Below the pieces are notes generated by a model that saw only the letters and a list, made by a program, of their open reading frames with translations, did no database searches and was not told the origin of the DNA. A stretch of DNA of 64,000 nucleotides from G965207335 sp965207335 (lineage in GTDB: Bacteria; Pseudomonadota; Gammaproteobacteria; PS1; Pseudothioglobaceae): the NCBI GenBank assembly GCA_965207335.1, contig OZ242267.1, positions 1,364,001 through 1,428,000 of the forward strand, given 5' to 3'. Each line of letters begins with the position of its first letter. Position 1 is the stretch's first letter. A program made the position numbers and the translations under genes. Shown here piece after piece: positions 37,172-45,313 of the stretch.

Positions 37172-37322
37172 AGTGAATTGTAATGAAAAACTAGTTCTGC
37201 CCCTCAATTAAAAAAACAATTGCTGTTAGGACTTTATCAAGGCTCGCAATGACAGTGAGTACAAAAGAGGGATATATCAGAGCCTGTAAATATCCTTATA
37301 TAAAGATTTTTATGCAGTAGTC

Positions 37323-37664
37323 TTACATTTTCTTTTGCACCATAATGCCAGTTGGCGCGGCACTACTAATAGAGCCAATAGAAGAGGCAGTACTAGCAGT
37401 ACTACAAATTGTACTAGCAGAACCTGCTGTAGTTAGAGTACTTGCTGTACTTGCTGCAAAACCAGCTGCTGATATAGAATCTAAATCAAAATCACCCATG
37501 TGGGCTCCTACTAAATAAATAGTATGCTTATCGGATTTGATGATTTTTATTTCAGTATCAGGGCTTAACTCATAGCCTAATTCTTGTGCATACTTTCTAG
37601 GATTTTTAAGCAGGTTTTCCCTAAATACTTTGTCATGAAGCTCATCGTGAAACATTTTACTCAT
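37323..37664 (-). CDS. NHLP-leader RiPP precursor peptide, distant paralogue 6
   Basis: 113 residues from the ATG at 37664, preceded by a strong GGAGG five bases upstream (a start at 37679 is rejected). The leader is a textbook NHLP pattern: DKVFRENLLKNPRKYAQELG, then TEIKIIKSDKHTIYLVG. The boundary DFDLDSISAAGF matches the array members at 14.5-17 kb. The core AASTASTLTTAGSASTICST continues with ASTASSIGSISSAAP and a tail TGIMVQKKM, with a single cysteine. It is 20 kb away from the array and its leader is only distantly similar, so it is an independent member of the same precursor type. No modifying enzyme, protease or exporter is adjacent. Upstream 37665-37990 has no gene. Confidence 0.78.
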   Translation of the reverse strand: MSKMFHDELHDKVFRENLLKNPRKYAQELGYELSPDTEIKIIKSDKHTIYLVGAHMGDFDLDSISAAGFAASTASTLTTAGSASTICSTASTASSIGSISSAAPTGIMVQKKM

Positions 37665-38004
37665 AATTACCTCCAACACTTAAATTAAAATACAATAAAC
37701 ACTAACAAAATAATTATTGCATAATATATTATAAGTAATTATTTATTAAAAAATAGGTAAATATTGATGTTTTTGCTATATAAAAGTGCAATATGTTTTG
37801 AATTTATGAGTAACTTAACAGGTGTTTATCTAATAATTTAGCTAATTTTTTAAAAATTTCGTATTTAATTTTAATACAAACTTTGACTGTTTAAAAAAAT
37901 ATTTTATTAAAAAATTTGTTAAAATTTAAATAATAAGCATACTTTTTTTATGCTATAAAATACAAGATTAGATTTATAAAAAAATTGCTTAATTGGAGAT
38001 AAGA

Positions 38005-39258
38005 ATGGTTTATAAAAATGAAGATTTGATAATGTGTAGAAATTGTAAGTCAAATCTGGAAGATATAAAAAACTTAAATGTTTTTAATGTGCAAGATTTG
38101 CAAATATTAAAAAATCCAAGACAAATTTTAAATGTTAATTTTCCTGTCAAGTTAAGCAATAATAAAATTGAAATAATTAATGGTTTTAGAATTAGATACA
38201 ATGATGCACTAGGACCAACAAAAGGAGGAATTAGGTTTCACCAAAGTGTCAATATGGAAGAGGTTGCAGAACTGGCATTTTTAATGAGTTTAAAATGTAG
38301 TTTAATTGATATACCTTTTGGTGGGGCTAAGGGAGGAATTAGGATAAACCCAAAGCAATATAATGAGTGTGATTTAGAAAAAATATCAAGAGCATATATT
38401 GGTGCTATATCAAAAAATATTGGTGGAGATATTGATATTCCAGCACCTGATATTAATACCAATCCAAAAATTATGGGTTGGTTTTTAGATGAGTTTGAAA
38501 AAATAAATGAAAAAAAAGCCCCCCAATCCTTTACAGGAAAAAATACTTTAATTGGTGGAAGCAAAATAAGAGATGTTGCAACCTCTCTTGGAGCATATTA
38601 TATTATTGATGAAATATACAAAAACAAAGCTAAAGATAAGATTAGTATCGTCATTCAAGGATTTGGAAATGTAGGATTAGGCATTGCTAAATTTTTAGAT
38701 GATGACGAATATAAAATTATTGCTGTATCTGACTCAAGTTGTGGATTATACGATAAAAATGGCTTAGATATAAAATCATTAATAGCATTTAAAAACAAAA
38801 AAAATTCTTTTGAATCTTTGCAAAAATATTCTAAAATTTCAAATAAACAATTATTAGAACTTGATTGTGACGCCTTAATTCCATGCGCTCTTGGAGATGT
38901 CATAAATAATTCAAATGCTAAAAACATAAAGGCAAAAAAAATAATTGAAGCTGCTAATTGTCCAGTAAATCCCCAATGTTATAAATATTTTTTCAATAAA
39001 AAAATAGATATAATTCCAGATATTCTAGTAAATTCTGGTGGAGTTGTTGTTTCATATTTTGAATGGGTTCAAAATTTACAAAATTATTATTGGGATAGTA
39101 AAAAAGTAAAAAAAAGGTTAAAAAACAAAATGCTAAATTGCTGGAAGAAAATCTGCCGTGAAAAAAATAAAAACAAAAGTTTATCAACCAGAGAAGTCTG
39201 TTTTATAATTTCAATTAAAAAAATTATTGATGCCGAAAAAATTAGAGGGAATTTATAG
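38005..39258 (+). CDS. gdhA: Glu/Leu/Phe/Val-type dehydrogenase (glutamate dehydrogenase)
   Basis: About 417 residues, the length of NAD-type hexameric glutamate dehydrogenases. It interconverts glutamate and 2-oxoglutarate plus ammonia. Motifs: GPTKGGIRFH with the substrate lysine, PFGGAKGGI with the catalytic lysine, DIPAPDINTN, TGKNTLIGGS, and the nucleotide-binding GFGNVGLGIAKFL. The ATG at 38005 follows GGAG by six bases and is preferred over the TTG at 37993. The C-terminus is unusually lysine-rich (KKVKKRLKNKMLNCWKKICR), which departs from the family. Whether it acts on glutamate or a branched-chain amino acid is not certain. It precedes the iron transporter on the same strand but is separated by a Fur box. 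Confidence 0.85.
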   Translation: MVYKNEDLIMCRNCKSNLEDIKNLNVFNVQDLQILKNPRQILNVNFPVKLSNNKIEIINGFRIRYNDALGPTKGGIRFHQSVNMEEVAELAFLMSLKCSLIDIPFGGAKGGIRINPKQYNECDLEKISRAYIGAISKNIGGDIDIPAPDINTNPKIMGWFLDEFEKINEKKAPQSFTGKNTLIGGSKIRDVATSLGAYYIIDEIYKNKAKDKISIVIQGFGNVGLGIAKFLDDDEYKIIAVSDSSCGLYDKNGLDIKSLIAFKNKKNSFESLQKYSKISNKQLLELDCDALIPCALGDVINNSNAKNIKAKKIIEAANCPVNPQCYKYFFNKKIDIIPDILVNSGGVVVSYFEWVQNLQNYYWDSKKVKKRLKNKMLNCWKKICREKNKNKSLSTREVCFIISIKKIIDAEKIRGNL

Positions 39259-39363
39259 CTTTTTAAAGTTTAAATTGGCAAGATAAAACACTATAAGTGT
39301 TAAACTAAAATAATTACAAAACTTATTATTGTACTGTATTATTTCTTAATGTATAATGAGAAT

Positions 39364-39382
39364 GAGAATGATTATCATTATA
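39364..39382 (+). promoter_or_regulatory. Fur box before the ferric iron transporter
   Basis: GAGAATGATTATCATTATA matches the 19-bp Fur consensus at about 16 positions, and the surrounding AATGAGAATGAGAATGATTA extends it as overlapping hexamers. It ends about ten bases before the first transporter gene. Iron-dependent repression is inferred. Confidence 0.85.
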
Positions 39383-39391
39383 TTTTAGAAA

Positions 39392-40051
39392 ATGCTAGCA
39401 ATTAATGACTTAAATATTAGTTATCAGGATAATATAGTATTAAAAGACTTTAATTTACTTTTAAATTCTGGTGATATTTTATCTATGACTGGCGATAGCG
39501 GTAGTGGCAAAAGCTCGGTATTAAGATTTATTGCTGGACTTGATAATGCCCTATCAGGCTCTGTTGTACTAAATGATATTAATCTAAGTGCTAATGGTAA
39601 GCATATTATTCCTACAGAAAAACGCAATATTGGCATGGTATTTCAAGATTATTCTTTATTTCCACACCTAAATGTTGCCAAAAATATAGGTTTTGGTTTA
39701 TTAAAATACCCAAAAGAGTACCGCATAAAACAAATAAAAAGATTATTAAACCTTATTGACTTACAAAATATTGAAACTAAATACCCGCACCAATTATCAG
39801 GTGGAGAACAACAAAGAGTAGCATTAGCTAGGTCTTTGGCAAAAAAGCCAAAATTACTATTATTGGATGAGCCTTTTTCTAATTTAGATAAAAAACACAA
39901 AAGTAAACTAATAACAGATGTGCGTAATATTTTAAAGCAAGAAAAAATTACCTCAATTTTAGTAACACACGATAAATTAGAAGCCAATATTTTTTCTGAT
40001 AAAGTTGGGGTAATATCTAATAAAAAAATACTTATAAGTGAGCACTTATAA
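39392..40051 (+). CDS. fbpC: ferric iron ABC transporter, ATP-binding protein (short form)
   Basis: A 219-residue ABC ATPase with Walker A GDSGSGKSSVLRF (about 35-47), Q-loop VFQDYSLFPHL, signature LSGGEQQRVALARSL, Walker B LLLLDEPFSNLDK and H-loop LVTHDK. Its partners are the iron-binding protein and permease that follow, so the substrate is most likely Fe3+. Normal FbpC proteins have about 340 residues with a C-terminal regulatory domain; here the protein stops at KKILISEHL, just where that domain would begin, and a MITE starts one base after the stop. Whether truncation came before the insertion cannot be told; the 5-bp duplication ATAAA shows the stop was already there. Confidence 0.88.
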   Translation: MLAINDLNISYQDNIVLKDFNLLLNSGDILSMTGDSGSGKSSVLRFIAGLDNALSGSVVLNDINLSANGKHIIPTEKRNIGMVFQDYSLFPHLNVAKNIGFGLLKYPKEYRIKQIKRLLNLIDLQNIETKYPHQLSGGEQQRVALARSLAKKPKLLLLDEPFSNLDKKHKSKLITDVRNILKQEKITSILVTHDKLEANIFSDKVGVISNKKILISEHL

Positions 40052-40052
40052 A

Positions 40053-40216
40053 GAGACCTTTGCACAAATATGAATAATCACCAAAACCCCGCTTTTCACT
40101 CACTTGATAATTTTTATCAAACCAGCTTTAGAACAACTAGGGCAGGCTTGACAGAATATCATCAATTAAGTAAAAATCAGAGCTCTGTTAATCATCCTTA
40201 TTTATGCAAAGGTCTC
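40053..40216. mobile_element. MITE family B, diverged copy between fbpC and fbpA
   Basis: Ends GAGACCTTTGCACAAAT and ATTTATGCAAAGGTCTC, flanked by the perfect 5-bp duplication ATAAA. The interior differs from the main type and resembles the copy at 48072-48235 (both contain an open frame beginning MNNHQNPAFHSLDNFYQTS). It lies exactly at the fbpA translation start. Confidence 0.92.
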
Positions 40217-41251
40217 ATAAAAAAACAAATTTTATTAATAGTATTACTGGCTTTTTTTACTACACCAAATTATGCCAAACAAAAAACAACTACTGCTATA
40301 AACAATATAAATAAAGATAATAAAGTAGTGGTTTATAGTTCAAGAAAAAAACATTTGATTAAGCCATTATTTGATGCTTTTACCAAAGATACTGGTATCA
40401 AAGTTGAATACTTAACCGCTAATGGTAACTCACTAATTGAAAGAATCAAACTAGAAGGAAAGTACACTAATGCTGATATGCTAATGGTTGTTGATGCTGG
40501 CAATCTTTGGTATAGTGCAAAACAAGGTTTATTTAGCAGTATTAACGATAAAAACATTAATGCTAATATACCTAGCAGTTTAAGAGACCCAAAAGGTCTT
40601 TGGACTGGTTTATCTGTAAGGGCTAGGACTATTGTTTACAATACAGATAGAGTCAAACCTTATGAGTTATCTACTTATGCAGACTTAGCAAGTTCTAAAT
40701 TTAAAGATAGATTATGCCTTAGAACTTCAAAAAAAATATACACTAAGTCTTTAGTAGCATCAATTTTATACCATAAGGGAGAGGCAATTACTAACGATAT
40801 AGTAGCAGGATGGGTCAAAAACTTAGCAACAAAACCTAATGCTAAAGACTCGCAAGTTATGAAAGCTATTTTAGCCAAGCAGTGTGACATAGGCTTAGTA
40901 AATACTTATTATTTTGTTCGTTTAATTAAACAAAATCCAAATGCACGCCTAAAATTATTTTGGGCAAATCAACAAACAACAGGAGTTCATGTTAATATAA
41001 CTGGTGCGGGAATAACAAAATACGCCAAACATAAAGAATCAGCTAAAAAATTACTGATATGGCTAACAAATGATAAGGCTCAAAAAATATACGCCAATTT
41101 AAATAAAGAATACCCTGCTAATCCTAATACAAAATTACCTAAAGAGTTAATAGCATTGGGTAATTTTAAACAAGACAAAATGAATTTATCATTTGTAGGC
41201 AAATTACAAGCAAGGGCCGTGAAGATAATGCATAAAAATAACTATAAATAA
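40217..41251 (+). CDS. fbpA: ferric iron ABC transporter, substrate-binding protein
   Basis: About 344 residues from ATA at 40217, mature part KVVVYSSRKKHLIKPLFDAF to the C-terminus, a typical FbpA/FutA-type periplasmic iron-binding protein. The iron ligands are likely the paired tyrosines in IGLVNTYYFVRL. The start is a problem. No ATG, GTG or TTG precedes the signal peptide (KKQILLIVLLAFFTTPNYA) in frame after the MITE. The first in-frame ATG is at 40070 inside the element and would put 49 foreign residues before the signal peptide. ATA at 40217 has AAAGG four bases upstream, the same spacing as in ung. I set the start there as the more likely biology; the frame is open from 40070. Confidence 0.75.
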   Translation: MKKQILLIVLLAFFTTPNYAKQKTTTAINNINKDNKVVVYSSRKKHLIKPLFDAFTKDTGIKVEYLTANGNSLIERIKLEGKYTNADMLMVVDAGNLWYSAKQGLFSSINDKNINANIPSSLRDPKGLWTGLSVRARTIVYNTDRVKPYELSTYADLASSKFKDRLCLRTSKKIYTKSLVASILYHKGEAITNDIVAGWVKNLATKPNAKDSQVMKAILAKQCDIGLVNTYYFVRLIKQNPNARLKLFWANQQTTGVHVNITGAGITKYAKHKESAKKLLIWLTNDKAQKIYANLNKEYPANPNTKLPKELIALGNFKQDKMNLSFVGKLQARAVKIMHKNNYK

Positions 41252-41271
41252 CAATACTATTTATACAAACT

Positions 41272-42888
41272 ATGAAATTTATTTTTAAAATCATTAATCA
41301 AACGACTATAACTACTATACTAGCAGTTATAATCTCAATGCCTATTTTTATGGTATTTTTGTCGTGGCTATTCCCAAATTACGAGTTAATCAGCCATTTT
41401 AGTACAACTATACTACCTGATTTAGCAATATCTACTGGTATTTTATTAGTAGGAGTTGCATTTGGAGTTATTTTAATAGGCACTGTATTAGCTTATTTAG
41501 TAGTTTTAGTAGAATTTCCAGGGCGTAAATATTTAGAGTATGCATTATTCTTACCGTTTACTATTCCTGCTTATGTATTGGCTTTTGTGTATCTTGGAGT
41601 TTTTGATTATTCTGGTTATGTGCAAACATTTTTTAGGGATATATTTGCTGGTATTGGCTTCTCTGGTTTTGATATTCGCTCTGGCTACTTAACTATTATT
41701 TTAATATTTGTATTGGCATTTTATCCTTATGTATATATGCTAGCTAGGGCATCATTTAGCAGGCAAAAATTAGAAATTATAGAAAGTGGTAAATTATTAG
41801 GCTTAAATGCTTTTAGTGTCTTTTGGCGAATATCATTACCTATAGCACGCCCTGCTATTTTTGCTGGAACGCTGATAACTTTAATGGAGGTATTGGCTGA
41901 TTTTGGCGTGGTATCATTATTTAACTTTGATACTTTTACTACTGCTATTTACTCTTCTTGGGAAGATTTTCGCTCAATAGAAACAGCAACCCAACTATCT
42001 AGTATTTTAGTTTTAATTGCATTTTTATTAATTCATTTTGAAAAAAAAGCAAGAGGTGAAGCCAAATACTACTCAACAGATGTTTTAAATTATCAATTAT
42101 ACAAACCATCTGGCATAACTAAGTGGCTTATTACTGGTTTTGTGCTATTGTGGTTTATGCTGTCTTTTATAATGCCTGTTTTACAACTTATAATTTGGAC
42201 TTATGATAGTTATTCTTATAATGCTGTGCTTAGCTATGTAAATAATATAAATTCTAGTGTAATACTAATGGTAGGCTCTACTTTTTTGATTATTTTAATA
42301 GCTACCATGTTAGTGTTATTTAGCAGAGATAATAACACCTTTATCAATAATATGTTAATTAGAATATCCACCTTAGGCTATGCATTGCCCGGCTCTATTA
42401 TGGCTATTGGTTTATTGTATGTAATTCAGCAAATATCAGCAGTTAGCATATATTTTGGCGGACAATCAATTAATTATTTAATATATGGCTCGATATTTTT
42501 ATTACTTTGGGCTTATATATCGCGTTTTATGGCAACAGCATACAATTCCATAGATGCCTCTATTGAGCATATAAAACCCTCTTATATTAGCAGTGCTAGA
42601 TTATTAGGTATTGGTCGTATTGGCTTATTTATGCGTATATATTTACCTATTATGCTACCTAGTATTCTAGCCGCATCATTATTGGTTGGAGTTGATATTT
42701 TAAAAGAGTTACCTGCTACTTATTTGTTAAGGCCTTATGGCTTTGATACTTTAGCAATAAAGGTTTATGAGCTAAGTGCAGAAGGATTATTTGAAGCAGC
42801 ATCTATACCTGCTATCATAATGATTTTAATATCAATGTTATTATTGTTATTGGTACAAATATTAACTACAAATAAGAGATATTTATAA
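41272..42888 (+). CDS. fbpB: ferric iron ABC transporter, permease
   Basis: A 538-residue double-length permease of the FbpB/SfuB type, with about twelve membrane segments. The two EAA-type cytoplasmic loops are visible: ESGKLLGLNAFSVFWRISLP (about residues 174-193) and SSARLLGIGRIGLFMRIYLP (about 442-461), one in each half. It forms the membrane channel for FbpA and the ATPase. Twenty bases after fbpA; one operon under the Fur box. It ends just before another MITE. Confidence 0.93.
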   Translation: MKFIFKIINQTTITTILAVIISMPIFMVFLSWLFPNYELISHFSTTILPDLAISTGILLVGVAFGVILIGTVLAYLVVLVEFPGRKYLEYALFLPFTIPAYVLAFVYLGVFDYSGYVQTFFRDIFAGIGFSGFDIRSGYLTIILIFVLAFYPYVYMLARASFSRQKLEIIESGKLLGLNAFSVFWRISLPIARPAIFAGTLITLMEVLADFGVVSLFNFDTFTTAIYSSWEDFRSIETATQLSSILVLIAFLLIHFEKKARGEAKYYSTDVLNYQLYKPSGITKWLITGFVLLWFMLSFIMPVLQLIIWTYDSYSYNAVLSYVNNINSSVILMVGSTFLIILIATMLVLFSRDNNTFINNMLIRISTLGYALPGSIMAIGLLYVIQQISAVSIYFGGQSINYLIYGSIFLLLWAYISRFMATAYNSIDASIEHIKPSYISSARLLGIGRIGLFMRIYLPIMLPSILAASLLVGVDILKELPATYLLRPYGFDTLAIKVYELSAEGLFEAASIPAIIMILISMLLLLLVQILTTNKRYL

Positions 42889-42891
42889 TAA

Positions 42892-43054
42892 GAGACCCTT
42901 ACATAAATATGAATAATCATCAAAAACACACTTTTCACCAACTTAGCAATTTTTTAAACCTAGCCTTAGCCCTGCTAGGACAAAGTTTAATAAAATCACT
43001 AATTCGGCAAAAATTGAATTTTTGCTAATCACCCCTATGTTATGTAAAGGTCTC
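42892..43054. mobile_element. MITE family B, full-length copy after fbpB
   Basis: 163 bp, ends GAGACCCTTACATAAAT and GTTATGTAAAGGTCTC (compensating changes in both arms), flanked by the perfect duplication AATAA. It starts three bases after the fbpB stop. Confidence 0.9.
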
Positions 43055-43147
43055 AATAAAACTATCTTATTTTATGACTATTTAGCAATTAGGTGAAAAT
43101 TATTACTCTTATTATAAAAATCATTGTATAATCAAAAGTATGTTAGC

Positions 43148-43175
43148 AGACTAGGAGTATCTCCAGTCTTTTTTT
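43148..43175 (+). terminator. rho-independent terminator between fbpB and lepA
   Basis: AGACTaGGAG and CTCCAGTCT pair around TAT, followed by TTTTTTT. A second hairpin GCCCTG/CAGGGC lies at about 43211-43236 without a T-run. It probably ends transcripts of the iron operon. Confidence 0.85.
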
Positions 43176-43267
43176 AATGCTAACCCCTATGGGTGTTTAT
43201 CAATTTCATCTGCCCTGCTAATTAAATTAACAGGGCTAGTTGTGAAAATATTTATAATTTTTTAATT

Positions 43268-43426
43268 ATGGACTCGTATAAGCCCAAATCAATTTCTCTT
43301 CAACATGCCTTTAATTCAACTTTTCATCAAAAATATAGTTTTAAAGACTTCTTACAATTTTTAAACTACTTTACTTTTGATTATGTTGATATAAATACTA
43401 ATATTTTAAATGCAAAATATTCGTAA
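43268..43426 (+). CDS. small ORF overlapping the lepA start
   Basis: 52 codons, MDSYKPKSISLQHAFNSTFH to a TAA at 43424-43426, overlapping the first codons of lepA by 17 bases. It has an ordinary composition (FKDFLQFLNYFTFDYVDINT) but no ribosome binding site that I trust. Possible roles are a leader peptide for lepA or the remnant of a longer gene; the FKDFLQF...DYVDINT wording weakly recalls N-terminal parts of some bacterial reverse transcriptases, without any catalytic motif. Uncertain that it is real. Confidence 0.3.
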   Translation: MDSYKPKSISLQHAFNSTFHQKYSFKDFLQFLNYFTFDYVDINTNILNAKYS

Positions 43427-45200
43427 TTTTTCTATTATTGCCCATATTGATCATGGTAAATCTACTATTGCAGATAGGTTTATTGACCTTTGTGGTGGAC
43501 TATCAAATAGAGAAATGTCGGAACAGGTATTGGATTCTATGGATATAGAAAAAGAACGAGGCATTACCATAAAAGCACAAAGTGTATCACTAAATTACAA
43601 GGCTGATGACGGCAATACATACAAACTAAATTTTATTGACACCCCAGGTCATGTTGATTTTTCTTATGAAGTATCTCGCTCATTATATGCTTGTGAGGGA
43701 GCTTTATTAATAGTGGATGCCTCACAAGGAGTAGAGGCACAAACAGTTGCGAATTGCTACACCGCTATTGAGCAAGGATTAGAGGTATTGCCAGTAATAA
43801 ATAAAATAGATTTAGCATCAGCTAACCCTCAACGAGTTATTAAAGAAATAGAGGATGTAATTGGCATTGATGCAGAACATGCAGTTTGTACTAGTGCTAA
43901 ATTAGGCACAGGTATTAAAGATGTTTTAGAACAAATCATTGTTAAAATACCTCCTCCTAATGGCGATATTGACAAGCAAGTAAGGGCATTAATTATTGAT
44001 TCGTGGTTTGATAATTATCTAGGAGTAGTATCTCTTATTAGAGTAATTGATGGCAAACTACAAACCAAGCAAAAAATTAAAATATTTTCTACCAAAGAAA
44101 CTTATACCATTGATGAGATTGGCATATTTACCCCCAAAAAGAAACCAGTATCTGTTTTAAAAGCAGGCGAAGTTGGTTATTTAATAGCCAATATCAAAAA
44201 AGTTGGTGGCGCTCCTGTTGGTGATACCATAGTATCAGAAAAAAGCACTGTTGCCAAAGCTATATCTGGTTTTAAACCTATACAACCCAGAGTTTTTGCC
44301 GGGCTTTTTCCAATTAGTGCAAATGAGTACGAAAAATTCCGTAATGCCTTAATTAAACTTAGTTTAAACGATGCAGCACTCCAATATGAACCTGAAAATT
44401 CTGATGCTTTGGGTTTTGGATTTCGTTGTGGTTTTTTAGGTTTATTGCATATGGAGATTATCCAAGAAAGACTAGAAAGAGAGTACGATATAGACTTAAT
44501 TACAACAGCACCAACGGTTATTTATCAAGTATTGGATACTAAAAATAATATTTTAGCAATTGATAGTCCATCAAAATTGCCAAATGGACAAAAAATACAG
44601 GCATTTAGAGAGCCAATAATTCTAGCTAATATTTTAGTTGTTGATGAATTTGTAGGTGCAGTTATTAAATTGTGTATTCAAAGACGAGGCGTGCAAAGAA
44701 ATATCCAATATTTAGGCACTCAGGTAGCTATTAGTTACGAGTTGCCACTTAACGAAGTAGTATTGGATTTTTTTGATAAATTAAAATCAGTAAGCAAGGG
44801 TTTTGCATCTATGGATTATGAGTTTTTATGTTATAAAGACACTAATTTAACTAAGCTTGATATAATGATAAATGGCGATGTAGTTGATGCACTGGCTCTT
44901 ATTATCCATAGTGATAATGCCGCTCATAAAGGCAGGGAATTAGTAAAAAAAATGCAAGAGTTAATACCAAGACAAATGTTTGATGTTGCCATTCAGGCTT
45001 GTTTAGGTAATAAAATTATAGCTAGGGCTAATGTCAAGGCATTACGCAAAAATGTCACAGCTAAGTGCTATGGTGGTGATGTTAGTAGAAAACGAAAATT
45101 ACTAGAAAAACAGAAAAGAGGCAAAAAACGAATGCGTTCAATAGGCAAGGTAAATGTACCACAAGAGGCATTTTTAGCAGTGTTGCATATAGATAATTAA
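43410..45200 (+). CDS. lepA: elongation factor 4 (LepA)
   Basis: A 596-residue LepA (E. coli 599), a ribosome-bound GTPase that back-translocates or rescues stalled ribosomes. G domain: AHIDHGKSTIADRF, ERGITIKAQ, DTPGHVDF, NKIDL. The LepA-specific C-terminal end with KANVTAKCYGGDVSRKRKLL-type sequence (here ALRKNVTAKCYGGDVSRKRK) and GKKRMRSIG is present. No signal peptidase gene (lepB) follows, unlike in E. coli; the next gene is convergent. The start is the ATG at 43410, without a clear ribosome binding site. Confidence 0.97.
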   Translation: MQNIRNFSIIAHIDHGKSTIADRFIDLCGGLSNREMSEQVLDSMDIEKERGITIKAQSVSLNYKADDGNTYKLNFIDTPGHVDFSYEVSRSLYACEGALLIVDASQGVEAQTVANCYTAIEQGLEVLPVINKIDLASANPQRVIKEIEDVIGIDAEHAVCTSAKLGTGIKDVLEQIIVKIPPPNGDIDKQVRALIIDSWFDNYLGVVSLIRVIDGKLQTKQKIKIFSTKETYTIDEIGIFTPKKKPVSVLKAGEVGYLIANIKKVGGAPVGDTIVSEKSTVAKAISGFKPIQPRVFAGLFPISANEYEKFRNALIKLSLNDAALQYEPENSDALGFGFRCGFLGLLHMEIIQERLEREYDIDLITTAPTVIYQVLDTKNNILAIDSPSKLPNGQKIQAFREPIILANILVVDEFVGAVIKLCIQRRGVQRNIQYLGTQVAISYELPLNEVVLDFFDKLKSVSKGFASMDYEFLCYKDTNLTKLDIMINGDVVDALALIIHSDNAAHKGRELVKKMQELIPRQMFDVAIQACLGNKIIARANVKALRKNVTAKCYGGDVSRKRKLLEKQKRGKKRMRSIGKVNVPQEAFLAVLHIDN

Positions 45201-45313
45201 TGTTATTACGAACACAAAAAGTTTACCAACCCCTAATTTAATAGCAGTTTAACCTATAAAATAAAGCAAAAAATACTATATTTTAATTGTTTTAGAGTGG
45301 TTTATTATGTGTT

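Larger units (their letters stand above)
36000..37250. repeat. 393-bp tandem repeat, three units (family A plus nested MITE)
   Basis: GTCTCGCAATGACGGTGGG recurs at 36061, 36454 and 36847, a period of 393 bp. Each unit has the front of repeat family A (CTATATGGGGAGTTTGAGGG), a complete MITE, the rest of family A (GAATTGTAATGAAAAACTAG, TTCTGCCCCTCAATT) and the GATTGCCACGACTTTTAC motif. The third unit has an extra duplication of CCAGCTTTAGCCCTG inside its MITE. The near identity of the units means the tripling happened after the MITE inserted. No gene is seen in 35879-37322; the first 120 bp after comF hold nothing recognisable. Confidence 0.95.

Noticed and set aside
36000..37250. 393-bp tandem units considered as a replication origin or iteron array
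   Set aside because: The units are explained by repeat family A plus a MITE; no initiator gene or short iterons.
43127..43175. Short RNA gene from a TATAAT at 43127 to the terminator at 43148-43175
   Set aside because: The transcript would be under 40 nt and there is no good -35 box; the hairpin is more simply the end of the iron operon.
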